Shown here piece by piece: positions 1-7,409 of a stretch of DNA of 11,857 nucleotides. How positions within the stretch are numbered: position 1 is the stretch's first letter; the number at the start of each line of letters is the position of its first letter. The stretch lies in contig JAQVEY010000032.1 in assembly GCA_028697515.1 (NCBI GenBank), positions 1 to 11,857 on the forward strand, given 5' to 3'. Below the pieces are notes generated by a model, which was not told where the DNA came from, did not search any database, and saw nothing but the letters and a program-made list of their open reading frames with translations. This DNA comes from Bacteroidales bacterium. GTDB lineage: Bacteria; Bacteroidota; Bacteroidia; Bacteroidales; ML635J-15. The translations under genes were made by a program, and so were the position numbers.

Positions 1-2270
1 TATCCTCTGGAATTTGTATAGATTTTATCTGTTATGTTATCCACTGTTAAACTGATATCAAAATCTCTATATGACCTCCACAATTTCAGATCAAATGTTG
101 TATAAGATGGATATTTATCCGACAAAAAGTAAACTGTTTCAGGCGTATTATCCTCCTTTATCCATCTCGCTCCCGTATAATTTGCAGAAACAGACAGGTT
201 GACTATTTTGTTAAACAAAGCCATCCCACCTGAGAACTTATGCTCTGGAATATCTGTCAGAAATTTTCCAGTAAGATCAGTTCCTGCTCCATTTGGGTTA
301 ACTTCAAATTCAGTAATAACAGATTTATTCCATGTATGATTTGCAAAAACACTAAAAGATTTATGTAATAAATAGCTTAAGTCAGTTTCTACACCATAAA
401 TATTTACCTCACCTATATTATCAGTCTGATAAATTGGGGCAATTGTATATCCCATATTTACAGAATCGCCAGTACTTAAAAGATACATAAAATCTTTACC
501 AATATTATAATAACCCGAAATACCTGCATAAAAACCCTCAAAAAGTTCAAAATCGCCACCAATTTCAAAGCTATACAGATATTCTGCACTAATGTCGGGA
601 TTTGCTACACGAAAACCGGTTTTTACCTGATCGGAACGACAAAGATCATCAAGTACTGGAGCTCTGAAGCCTTTTGCAACTGTACCAAATAATTTATTTT
701 TGTCAGAAAATGCATATTCGAGTGAAAACTTTGGACTAAAAGAAGCCCAATGCACAGCTTCGTTCATTTCGAACTGAAATTCGCTTAAATACTCTATTGA
801 ATATGAAGGATTTTCTATACTGAAAGCTGCATCGCTAAAAATAGCAAAATCATAACGAATTCCCGGAACAATAGTCAATTTAGTATTAAATATTTTAATT
901 TTTGCCTGAGCAAATCCCGAGTAAATATTTGAGCTGCCTCTGTTTTTAATCATATCGGTTGATGTATAATAAACATCTGCACCATTTACAGAGCCTCTTT
1001 TATATTCCGCTCCTGCAGTAATTTCTATCTTTTCGTTGAGATAAAACTGGGATAAAATTTTCGCTCCGTTTTCAAGCCGGTCAGAATTTATTTCATACAA
1101 GGCATACTCTCCATCACTATAATATTCATTGAGTCGAAAATAATCTTCGTAAAGAGTAAATAAATTCACAAATAGCTTAACACTTTTTACCTGACCTCGA
1201 TATTTTGCAAAGCTGTGTATTGTATTACGTTGAGTATTAGCACCAGCAAATTCGTAAATTTTTGTTCCTCTTCCTTTAGTATCATCAAAATAATTCACAG
1301 AAAGCTCCACCGCATTTTTATCATTGATATTATACCCAATCAAGCCACTGAGCATATATTCCTCGAGAAATATCGGAACAACAATAGAATCATTTTCAAG
1401 GATAATTTCATCTGGAGTATTAATGTAGCCATCGCTATTTCTGTAGGTAACAAAACTTTTCCAATATAGATTTTCATTGTTATTAATTCCCGACAAACGC
1501 AATTTAGCATCGAAAGTATTGTACGTTCCATAGGATGAGCTAATATTTGCTGAAAATTTTTCACTTGGTTTACGGCTAACAATATTAATTATACCACCCA
1601 TAGCATTGGAGCCAAAGATTACTGAACCAGGACCTTTAATTACTTCTAGAGATGAGATATTATCCTTATCAATCATGCTCCAATTAACAGAGCCTGCATC
1701 CGATTTATTTATTGGAGAACCGTCAAGAACGACCAAAGTTCCACCCTTTGAATTTCCTCCCAAACCTCGCATAGTTACTTCGGTAGATGAGAACATTCCG
1801 GCTTCAGAGTTTACATTTACCCCCGAAATACCTTCTAAAATTTTATGTGTCGAAATTGCCGGCATGCTTTCTATCTCTTGGATTGTAAAAGTCTTGCTGC
1901 GAATAGGAATATCCAAAACCGATTCTTCAATGTCTTTTTCTGCCTCAATTATTATTTCATCAGTAATATAGACATCACTTTTTAATACAATTTTAATCTC
2001 TACTGCAGAATTTTTCTGAATGTGAATCTCTTTTTCTTCAGTTCTATATCCAATACACATAAATTTTAGAGTATATCTGCCATGAGGCAAATTATCAATT
2101 AAAAAATGTCCGATTTTATCCGAAATAGTACCTTCGCCAGTTTCTTCGATAAGTATATTTACATCAGCTATTGGATTTTTATCAGCATCAGTAACATAAC
2201 CTGTGACTTTTTGTCCAAAGCCATAACAACCCAATAACACTAATATCCAAACAAACACAAGCGACTTCAT
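1..2270 (-). CDS. TonB-dependent outer membrane receptor, C-terminus cut by window edge
   Basis: Outer membrane active transporter powered by TonB. I read the frame by hand from the ATG at 2270 to the left edge and found no stop in 756 codons, so the gene is intact but runs out of the window. Residues 1-19 are a signal peptide. Residues 20-105 form a carboxypeptidase-regulatory-like beta domain (starting QKVTGYVTDADKNPIADVNI). Residues 120-240 are the plug, with TMRGLGG (166-172), VVLDGSPI (180-187) and EVIKGPGSVIFGSNAMGGIINI (209-230). The rest reads as barrel strands. The last visible stretch, LTVDNITDKIY, is the usual near-C-terminal strand, so probably only 15-30 residues are missing. It is the last visible gene of a minus-strand series that starts with a molybdate/tungstate-binding protein. 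The substrate cannot be read from the sequence; molybdate or tungstate, free or chelated, is inferred from context, and a siderophore or another ligand is equally possible. Confidence 0.93.
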   Translation of the reverse strand, partial: MKSLVFVWILVLLGCYGFGQKVTGYVTDADKNPIADVNILIEETGEGTISDKIGHFLIDNLPHGRYTLKFMCIGYRTEEKEIHIQKNSAVEIKIVLKSDVYITDEIIIEAEKDIEESVLDIPIRSKTFTIQEIESMPAISTHKILEGISGVNVNSEAGMFSSTEVTMRGLGGNSKGGTLVVLDGSPINKSDAGSVNWSMIDKDNISSLEVIKGPGSVIFGSNAMGGIINIVSRKPSEKFSANISSSYGTYNTFDAKLRLSGINNNENLYWKSFVTYRNSDGYINTPDEIILENDSIVVPIFLEEYMLSGLIGYNINDKNAVELSVNYFDDTKGRGTKIYEFAGANTQRNTIHSFAKYRGQVKSVKLFVNLFTLYEDYFRLNEYYSDGEYALYEINSDRLENGAKILSQFYLNEKIEITAGAEYKRGSVNGADVYYTSTDMIKNRGSSNIYSGFAQAKIKIFNTKLTIVPGIRYDFAIFSDAAFSIENPSYSIEYLSEFQFEMNEAVHWASFSPKFSLEYAFSDKNKLFGTVAKGFRAPVLDDLCRSDQVKTGFRVANPDISAEYLYSFEIGGDFELFEGFYAGISGYYNIGKDFMYLLSTGDSVNMGYTIAPIYQTDNIGEVNIYGVETDLSYLLHKSFSVFANHTWNKSVITEFEVNPNGAGTDLTGKFLTDIPEHKFSGGMALFNKIVNLSVSANYTGARWIKEDNTPETVYFLSDKYPSYTTFDLKLWRSYRDFDISLTVDNITDKIYTNSRG

Positions 2271-2290
2271 AGAACAAAATTAAGATAAAA

Positions 2291-2336
2291 CCCGGAAACG
2301 CCAGCTTTATAGGACAACAACGCTTTTGTTCCCGGG
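2291..2336 (-). promoter_or_regulatory. candidate structured leader or attenuator hairpin before the TonB receptor gene
   Basis: In minus-strand RNA, CCCGGGAAC (2336-2328) can pair with GUUUCCGGG (2299-2291) as a 9-bp stem with one G-U pair, followed by TTTTAT. On the plus strand the same pair would be an A-C mismatch, so the stem fits minus-strand RNA better. An alternative fold pairs GGGAACAA with the nearby TTGTTGTCC, which would exclude the first stem. It sits between the stop of the repeat protein gene (2361) and the receptor ATG (2270). It could be a weak terminator, an attenuator or a 5' leader. I do not recognise a known riboswitch class. Confidence 0.35.
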
Positions 2337-2360
2337 AATTAAAACAGAAAACAAATCTTA

Positions 2361-3770
2361 CTAATTAACTATTAACTTTTTAGATGCAGGAACTTTTGTG
2401 TCTTCTGAATAAAGTTTCACAAAATACATTCCTGAACTAAAATCATATGTATTTATATTAATACTTCCTGTAAAATCTTGATCATGACTGAAAACTAATG
2501 CTCCCTGAATATTATAAATTTCAACTCTGTTAACATCATTTGTAGTTTCGATAGTAAAATAATCGTCACACGGATTAGGATAAATCATAATTTCTGAATT
2601 AAATAATTCTGTAACAAAACCGCTTGGCGCTATTCCTGCAACAATTATATCATCAATTTTTGAGATACCAACTGCATCAACTGTTCCATCAGATACGCTA
2701 ACATTGTCAGTCATAATCCATCTGATAAACAATGATGTTGTACCCTGACCTTCCATTTCTGTTGGTAAAGCTAATTCTTCAACAACTCCAGTTGTCCAAT
2801 CTGCTGCAACAGTTATCGCACCATCTGTAATATCAGCCCATTCACCACCACTTAATCTCCATTGGAGTTTAAAATTCTTAGGTCCTGTTGCGTCAGAATA
2901 TTGTTTTGATGAAACAATCATCTGGCTATATCCGTCAGCTTTAAATTTGATAGACCAGAATTTATCATCAGCGCCATTATCCCATTCTGATGCAGTTGCA
3001 GCAAAATCAGTAGCTCCTTCTGTATATGTTAGTGTTCTGGTTGTAGCGGCAGCACCGTTTTCAGCACGGATATCATAACCAAGATTTGCTTCAATACCTG
3101 AATCTGCATTAAATTCAGTATCTGTATCATCAGCAAAATCAAAACCTATAATTGTAACAGGTTCTGGAAGAGGTGTTCCATAAACAATAATATCATCAAT
3201 TTTTGATATTCCAGTAGCTTCAACACTGCCATCATTAACGCCTGTATTTGAAGTCATAATCCATCTTAAAGAAATGGATGTAGTTCGAGGATCGTTCACT
3301 TCTGCTGGTAAAGCCAAATCGGTTAACACGCCAGTTGTCCAATCAGAAGCTACAGTAATAGTTCCTCCTGTTACATCAGCCCATTCGCCACCGCTCATTT
3401 TCCATTGCAATTTAAACTCTTTTGGACCAGTTGCATCAGAATACAGTTTTGATGAAACTTTAAAATTCTGATAACCGTCAGCCTTAAACTTTATTGACCA
3501 AAATTTGTCATCTGCACCAGAATCCCAAGCATCAACGCTTGCTGCATAAGTTGTTGCTCCATCTGAAAAACTTAAATCTCTCGTTGTTCCTGCTGTTGCA
3601 TTTTCAGCACGTACATCATAACCCAGGTTTCCTGATAATCCTTGATCTGGGGTAAATTCCTCAGAGGTGTTGTCTGGAAAGCTAAAACCAATAATGACAT
3701 CTTGCTGTGCATTTAGTCCGGAAACAAATAATAAAGCAATTGATAAAACTAAAAGTAAATGTTTTTTCAT
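2361..3770 (-). CDS. T9SS-secreted protein with two tandem ~181-residue domains
   Basis: The 469-residue product has a signal peptide (1-21, ending LNA before QQ). Two near-identical domains follow at residues 26-198 and 207-379, in exact register with a period of 181 and no gap inside the units. A T9SS type A sorting domain occupies about 392-469 (MIYPNP at 395-400, GMYFVKLY, ending KKLIVN). Each repeat carries GYD(V/I)RAEN, GADDKFWSIKFKADGY, SDATGPK, FKLQW and a closing GISKIDDIIV. The beta-rich, Trp-containing pattern suggests a jelly-roll or carbohydrate-binding-like fold, but this is inference and I assign no family name. T9SS export predicts release or anchoring at the cell surface. The gene lies 43 bp after the lipoprotein gene and 90 bp before the receptor gene on the same strand, and I see no promoter of its own. 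It may act as a surface binding partner of the receptor. Confidence 0.9.
   Translation of the reverse strand: MKKHLLLVLSIALLFVSGLNAQQDVIIGFSFPDNTSEEFTPDQGLSGNLGYDVRAENATAGTTRDLSFSDGATTYAASVDAWDSGADDKFWSIKFKADGYQNFKVSSKLYSDATGPKEFKLQWKMSGGEWADVTGGTITVASDWTTGVLTDLALPAEVNDPRTTSISLRWIMTSNTGVNDGSVEATGISKIDDIIVYGTPLPEPVTIIGFDFADDTDTEFNADSGIEANLGYDIRAENGAAATTRTLTYTEGATDFAATASEWDNGADDKFWSIKFKADGYSQMIVSSKQYSDATGPKNFKLQWRLSGGEWADITDGAITVAADWTTGVVEELALPTEMEGQGTTSLFIRWIMTDNVSVSDGTVDAVGISKIDDIIVAGIAPSGFVTELFNSEIMIYPNPCDDYFTIETTNDVNRVEIYNIQGALVFSHDQDFTGSININTYDFSSGMYFVKLYSEDTKVPASKKLIVN
2634..3695 (-). repeat. tandem duplication inside the T9SS protein gene (two units of about 540 bp)
   Basis: Unit 1 (3695-3177) and unit 2 (3152-2634) encode co-linear domains offset by exactly 181 codons. 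Nucleotide identity is still evident: the stretches coding for KFWSIKFKADGY and SDATGPK differ mostly at third positions. This indicates an internal gene duplication. Confidence 0.85.
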
Positions 3771-3813
3771 AATTCTGTTTGTTTAAGTTAATAAAAAATT
3801 TATCTAAATCATT

Positions 3814-4782
3814 CTACATTTGTATTTTCATTGAGAAAGTAATTTCTCCTGTTTCTGCATGTTCTGCGTCAATAACTTTAATAATACCTTTTTTACCCGA
3901 AGCAGTCTGAAATGGAATTATAATTCCGGCATTTGCCCATTTGTACTTTTTCTTTCCCCAAACATCATCATAAGAAACTATCAAAAGGCTGTCATTATGT
4001 GCAGCATCAAAATCTGCAGAACTAACTCCATTATCGGCACGTATGTCATATTTTGTATAATTCCTTGTAGTCCAGTCAACAATAAATGGATAATACTCAG
4101 TATATAATTCCGTATTTGCAGCAGTTTCTTCGCCCGGAGATGAAAAAGTCGGTGATGGCAATTCTACTCCATTATCTTCTCTATAATTGAAATAAACAAG
4201 CACATCCACTAAATCCTGAAATAAGCTTGCCGAATCCTGAAAATATGTTTCACCCACAGATGGCAAGAAGAAATGTTCAATTAAAGAATTTTGCTGATAA
4301 CCAAGCGTTATTGACGGAAATTCAAGAATTCCGCCAAACTGAGAATTTGGATCCTTATGAATTGTTATACTAACTTCTGCTTTATTAAGATTTCTGTCCT
4401 GAACAGCAAATGTCCATACAACTTCATCCTCTACGCTTTGATAAAAAGTCTTATTTAATGTAAAACCTGCAGAATTTAAGCCCGAATCCATCACTGTTTT
4501 TGTTATCCCATCATATACTTTTTTTACTGTAAAATTTGTGATATTTGCATCTAGACCTTCTACAACTACTCGAAAATTTAAAGCTCCACCAATGGGAACA
4601 GTATCTCCATCTTGTGTTACATCTCCGTCAAAAACAAGCTCAATAGTTGGCATTAATGGTTCAGGTTCAGGTTTGCAGGAATTAAATACAAATACAAATC
4701 CCAAAAAAGCAAGTAAAACCACAATCATGCTTCGACCCGAAAAATTTTGCAACTCGCTGAATATTAGTATTTTATGTGTCAT
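3814..4782 (-). CDS. surface or periplasmic lipoprotein of unknown function
   Basis: I chose the ATG at 4782, giving 322 residues. A TTG six bases upstream is in frame, and an ATG at 4728 would begin just at the hydrophobic segment, losing Lys4 and Arg17. Residues 19-35 are strongly hydrophobic and end FVFNS before Cys36, a lipoprotein signal. After a Pro/Glu linker (KPEPEPL), residues 47-142 look like an immunoglobulin-like beta domain (TIELVFDGDVTQDGD to VSITIHKD). Residues 150-322 form a second domain with VDVLVYFNY (192-200), YDIRADNG (245-252) and a beta-rich tail. No catalytic motif is visible. The gene follows wtpA after 12 bp and precedes the T9SS repeat protein gene by 43 bp, so co-transcription is likely. 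The YDIRADNG motif also appears in both repeats of the next protein. A role in substrate capture with the receptor is inferred from context only. Confidence 0.85.
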   Translation of the reverse strand: MTHKILIFSELQNFSGRSMIVVLLAFLGFVFVFNSCKPEPEPLMPTIELVFDGDVTQDGDTVPIGGALNFRVVVEGLDANITNFTVKKVYDGITKTVMDSGLNSAGFTLNKTFYQSVEDEVVWTFAVQDRNLNKAEVSITIHKDPNSQFGGILEFPSITLGYQQNSLIEHFFLPSVGETYFQDSASLFQDLVDVLVYFNYREDNGVELPSPTFSSPGEETAANTELYTEYYPFIVDWTTRNYTKYDIRADNGVSSADFDAAHNDSLLIVSYDDVWGKKKYKWANAGIIIPFQTASGKKGIIKVIDAEHAETGEITFSMKIQM

Positions 4783-4794
4783 TTTCAAAAAATA

Positions 4795-5745
4795 TTATAA
4801 AATTTCAGATAATTCTTTTGGTAGTTTTTCTTTATAATCTACACTGCAATAATTTACAACACCCATTCCCTGTTCTTTAAGAATTTTGCCACCTTTTTCA
4901 GGATTTGAAAGAAATAAAGCAAATTTTAAGGCAGCTTCAGGATTTTTTGAATTAAAAGGAATTGTAAAACTATACAAAATTGATGAACCATTTATAACAG
5001 CTTCTTTACCTGGTTCCGATCCATTAACTGTCATACTAACAGAGTTATACAATTCCTCAAATTCCGGATTACTTAAATTGATTTCATCAGGTAATTCGAT
5101 ATATTTTAATTTATGCTGCAATGCCACAGATTTATAAATCATCAGATAGTCGATATTGCCAGTTTCCAATAATGACAATAAATCCACTTCTTTAGGTCTG
5201 ATAACTGTATTTTGCTTAGACACTAGTTTATCGGATAATTTTTCGGAATCTAGAAATTTTTCAGCCAATTGAAAAACAAAAATTGCTCGATATCCGCATG
5301 GATCGGCGTTTGGTTCGGAACGACCGATAATGACATCATCTTTTTGCAAAATATCCTGCCAGTTATCTGAATTTATTTCTGAGGAGTATAAAGATTTTTC
5401 AGTATATGCGATAATAATCTCATTTGAGGCAAAAACAAAATTCCATGAAGCAAATTCAGGAATCATTATTTTATCAATAATCATAAAATCTGCAACAGCA
5501 ATGATGTCACAGTCTTTATTTAAATCTGTAATTTTGCGTGCAGCATCAAGGCTACCAGAAGACTCGGCAAATATTTCATAGTTCGGATTTTCTTTTTTAA
5601 ATTCTTCCGAAATCAATTTAAAAGGAACAGATAGACTGCCAGCATGAAAAATAGTGATTTTATTATCTCCTTGTTTTTGACTACCACAAGAAATAAGAGC
5701 CAAAAGAAATAATATAAATACTAATGCCTTAAATATGCTTTTCAT
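4795..5745 (-). CDS. wtpA: WtpA-type molybdate/tungstate-binding lipoprotein of an ABC importer
   Basis: Periplasmic substrate-binding protein that hands molybdate or tungstate to an ABC permease. The 316-residue product has a lipoprotein signal (LLALIS before Cys20). Family hallmarks are IFHAGSLSVPF (32-42), SSGSLDAARKITDL (62-75), DIIAVADF (80-87), FASNEIIIAYTEKS (105-118), DPCGYRA (148-154), KEVDLLSLLETGNIDY (185-200) and YKSVALQHKLKYIELP (204-219). This is the archaeal-type WtpA/ModA pattern. From family knowledge, Asp148 and Glu187 match the carboxylates that complete the six-coordinate oxyanion site in archaeal homologues. The segment between them is shorter than in archaeal proteins. 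Neither wtpB nor wtpC follows: the downstream gene is a lipoprotein. wtpA is the first gene of the minus-strand series and has a consensus promoter. Choosing between molybdate and tungstate is not possible from sequence. Confidence 0.93.
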   Translation of the reverse strand: MKSIFKALVFILFLLALISCGSQKQGDNKITIFHAGSLSVPFKLISEEFKKENPNYEIFAESSGSLDAARKITDLNKDCDIIAVADFMIIDKIMIPEFASWNFVFASNEIIIAYTEKSLYSSEINSDNWQDILQKDDVIIGRSEPNADPCGYRAIFVFQLAEKFLDSEKLSDKLVSKQNTVIRPKEVDLLSLLETGNIDYLMIYKSVALQHKLKYIELPDEINLSNPEFEELYNSVSMTVNGSEPGKEAVINGSSILYSFTIPFNSKNPEAALKFALFLSNPEKGGKILKEQGMGVVNYCSVDYKEKLPKELSEIL

Positions 5746-5764
5746 AAAATCAATTATCGAGTTG

Positions 5765-5794
5765 CAAAATTATGCAAAACGAAATATAAAACAA
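5765..5794 (-). promoter_or_regulatory. promoter of the wtpA operon
   Basis: On the minus strand, TTG (5794-5792) and TAATTTTG (5772-5765) are separated by 19 bp. They match the Bacteroidetes -33 TTG and -7 TAnnTTTG boxes. The -7 box ends 19 bases before the wtpA ATG, giving a short leader. It is the best-formed promoter in the window and likely drives all four genes down to the receptor. Confidence 0.6.
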
Positions 5795-5823
5795 ACAAAA
5801 TGGGGAAAAAAAATAAATTTTTA

Positions 5824-5831
5824 TAAATTTG
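5824..5831 (+). promoter_or_regulatory. -7 box for the zinc-ribbon membrane protein gene
   Basis: TAAATTTG matches TAnnTTTG and lies 25 bases before the ATG at 5857. No TTG is seen at the expected upstream distance, where the sequence is A-rich. With the wtpA promoter it makes this intergenic region divergent. Confidence 0.45.
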
Positions 5832-5856
5832 TAAATATATGACAAACAAATAATAT

Positions 5857-7113
5857 ATGAATTTTCCTCAGCTTCTTTCAATCATAGGTACTATCCCATT
5901 GTTTTCGATGCGGACATTCTTCCCTGCATTTCTGACTGCATTGTTTTTTGCACATCCTGAATGGTTTCCGGGTGTTGAAAATATTGAAGGGGTAGCAGAA
6001 CAAGGAACATTTCTGGCTCAACACTGGCTGGTAATATTGCTTGGCGTGTTGAGCATTCTGGAATTTGTAGCGGATAAAAATACAGATGTAAGGCAATTTC
6101 TACGTGAAGCGGAACCATATATGAAGCCAATCAGTTACTTGCTTATTCAGTTTTTTATTATGAGTGAAAATTCAGAAGAAGTACTTGAGCAAATAAATTG
6201 GGCCGGATTTAATCCATTATTAATATTAGCGGTAATAGGTTCAGGAGCAGTATATTTTTTAAGTAGGCTTCGCAAGAAATTTCTTGATTTTCTGAACGAC
6301 ATAGATGCAGATGACAATCTGTTTATTGGGAAAATCATAAGCCTAATAGAAGATAGTTTAATAATCTTCGGATTCATTCTACTAATCTGGACAGGAATTT
6401 TTATGATAATTCTCTATGCAATATTAATAGGAATATTTCTATTGCTACGCAAACTTAATGAAAAACGCTTAGAGAAAGAGAAAAACATCTGCCCAAATTG
6501 TGGTGCAAAAGTTTATCCTTTTGCAATCAGATGTCAGCAATGTGGTCATCAACAACCTGCTATTTTTGACATTGGGATAATTGGCAACAGAAAATCCAAT
6601 TTAATATCTGATATTAGAAAACATGAATTTAAACTATTATCGCAAAGAAGATGTCCTTCATGTGCAACAAAATCTAAAATCCGAAGTCCATTTCAAAAAT
6701 GCAGTGCATGTAATACAGAATTCTTCGAAAATCCAACAATAAATGAGTTTATTAGGTATCAGGATAAAAAATTTCAACTTGTATTCGTACTTTCATTTGT
6801 CATTGGATTATTACCAATTATTGGATTTGTCATAACTGCGGGCATTACCGGAATAAGTTTGCTATCACCTTATAGATTTTATATTTCAGAATCGGGGAAC
6901 TTTATCTCAAAAATTCTTATACGGTTTGTTACTATTCTTCTGTTTATACTAGGTGTTGGGGCAGGATTTATAGCATCTCCTTTGTATTGTTTAATAAGAT
7001 ATACAATAATTAAAAATCAGTTTAAGATAATAACAAAGACATTTGAATCTCCAGTAAAAGTAATTAGTTCAAAAATAAACGAATTAAAGGCTAAAGGTTC
7101 TGAAAAAGAATAA
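5857..7113 (+). CDS. multi-pass membrane protein with two zinc ribbons (N-terminus DUF4126-like)
   Basis: 418 residues. The N-terminal third is hydrophobic, with segments near 5-31, 52-70, 88-105, 110-131 and a long one at 148-195. Its TFFPAFLTAL and VILLGVLSILEFVADK stretches resemble DUF4126 proteins, which is a tentative match. A charged stretch (KLNEKRLEKEKN) precedes a first zinc ribbon with Cys212, Cys215, Cys226 and Cys229 (CPNC and CQQC pairs). A second follows with Cys266, Cys269, Cys282 and Cys285 (CPSC and CSAC pairs). Two more hydrophobic segments (about 306-340 and 350-388) precede a basic tail. The ribbons should face the cytoplasm if they bind zinc. Function unknown; no enzyme motif is seen. 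The gene is divergent from wtpA and was originally convergent with the mogA-type gene. Its last 22 codons are part of the 166-bp direct repeat and recur at 9412-9480. Confidence 0.88.
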   Translation: MNFPQLLSIIGTIPLFSMRTFFPAFLTALFFAHPEWFPGVENIEGVAEQGTFLAQHWLVILLGVLSILEFVADKNTDVRQFLREAEPYMKPISYLLIQFFIMSENSEEVLEQINWAGFNPLLILAVIGSGAVYFLSRLRKKFLDFLNDIDADDNLFIGKIISLIEDSLIIFGFILLIWTGIFMIILYAILIGIFLLLRKLNEKRLEKEKNICPNCGAKVYPFAIRCQQCGHQQPAIFDIGIIGNRKSNLISDIRKHEFKLLSQRRCPSCATKSKIRSPFQKCSACNTEFFENPTINEFIRYQDKKFQLVFVLSFVIGLLPIIGFVITAGITGISLLSPYRFYISESGNFISKILIRFVTILLFILGVGAGFIASPLYCLIRYTIIKNQFKIITKTFESPVKVISSKINELKAKGSEKE

Positions 7114-7208
7114 GTTTTTAACAGTTTTAATGATTATCAAAACTATAAACCATATAAATCATATGCTCCAGTACAGTCTTAATTTCCGTCATATATTCAT
7201 TGACAGCT
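7043..7208. repeat. 166-bp perfect direct repeat, left copy
   Basis: Identical base for base to 9410-9575 (offset 2367). It contains codons 397-418 and the stop of the zinc-ribbon gene, the 13-bp spacer, and on the minus strand the last 26 codons plus stop of the mogA domain. In this copy only the zinc-ribbon gene is complete; the mogA part is a 3' fragment. Confidence 0.97.
7127..7207 (-). pseudogene. 3' fragment of the MOSC-mogA gene (residues 283-308)
   Basis: Minus-strand codons for AVNEYMTEIK through FDNH and the stop are identical to 9494-9574. Just upstream of the identity block the minus strand still reads Ser-Pro-Lys (AGT CCG AAA), where the intact gene has Ser-Pro-Arg (AGC CCA AGA). 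An in-frame TAA comes three codons before that Ser, so no protein can be made. It is a duplication remnant. Confidence 0.85.
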
Positions 7209-7409
7209 TTCGGACTTACATGTTATAAATACAAGAGTCGTTCTAATTTTGATTGCAATGCAACTACTCTGTGGAGTAAGAAATCAATAATGCAAATATA
7301 TGTATTCAACACTAAATACGAATAAAATATACTATAACTGAACGACTTTTTATAACAATTAGTATAGTCGTTTATAAGTCATATTAATACAATTACAGCA
7401 TATATACTC
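7209..7409. other. left non-coding part of the inserted segment
   Basis: AT-rich sequence between the left repeat copy and the SGNH gene stop, with no credible gene. It holds AGTCGTT at 7236-7242 and 7366-7372 and its complement AACGACT at 7341-7347. The last two can form a 7-bp stem with an 18-base loop. It lies just past the SGNH gene stop in that gene's reading direction, so it could be a weak terminator, although no T-run follows the stem. Confidence 0.4.

Noticed and set aside
1606..1971. 121-codon plus-strand open frame
   Set aside because: It lies entirely opposite the receptor plug region, which has clear family motifs. It is an antisense shadow.
2275..2282. TAATTTTG on the minus strand as a promoter box of the TonB receptor gene
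   Set aside because: It ends only 4 bases before the ATG, which would leave essentially no leader, and no -33 TTG is present. It is probably chance in AT-rich sequence.
3814..4782. HmuY-type haem-binding lipoprotein
   Set aside because: The position next to a TonB receptor gene and a beta-rich tail suggested it, but I cannot find HmuY family motifs.
4786..4788. TTG as the start of the lipoprotein gene
   Set aside because: An ATG follows two codons later at 4782 and gives the same signal peptide, so the rarer start codon is not needed.
7123..7144. AGTTTT...AAAACT hairpin as a bidirectional terminator for the convergent genes
   Set aside because: The stem is six A/T-rich pairs inside the mogA coding end and is not GC-rich. 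It is too weak to call.
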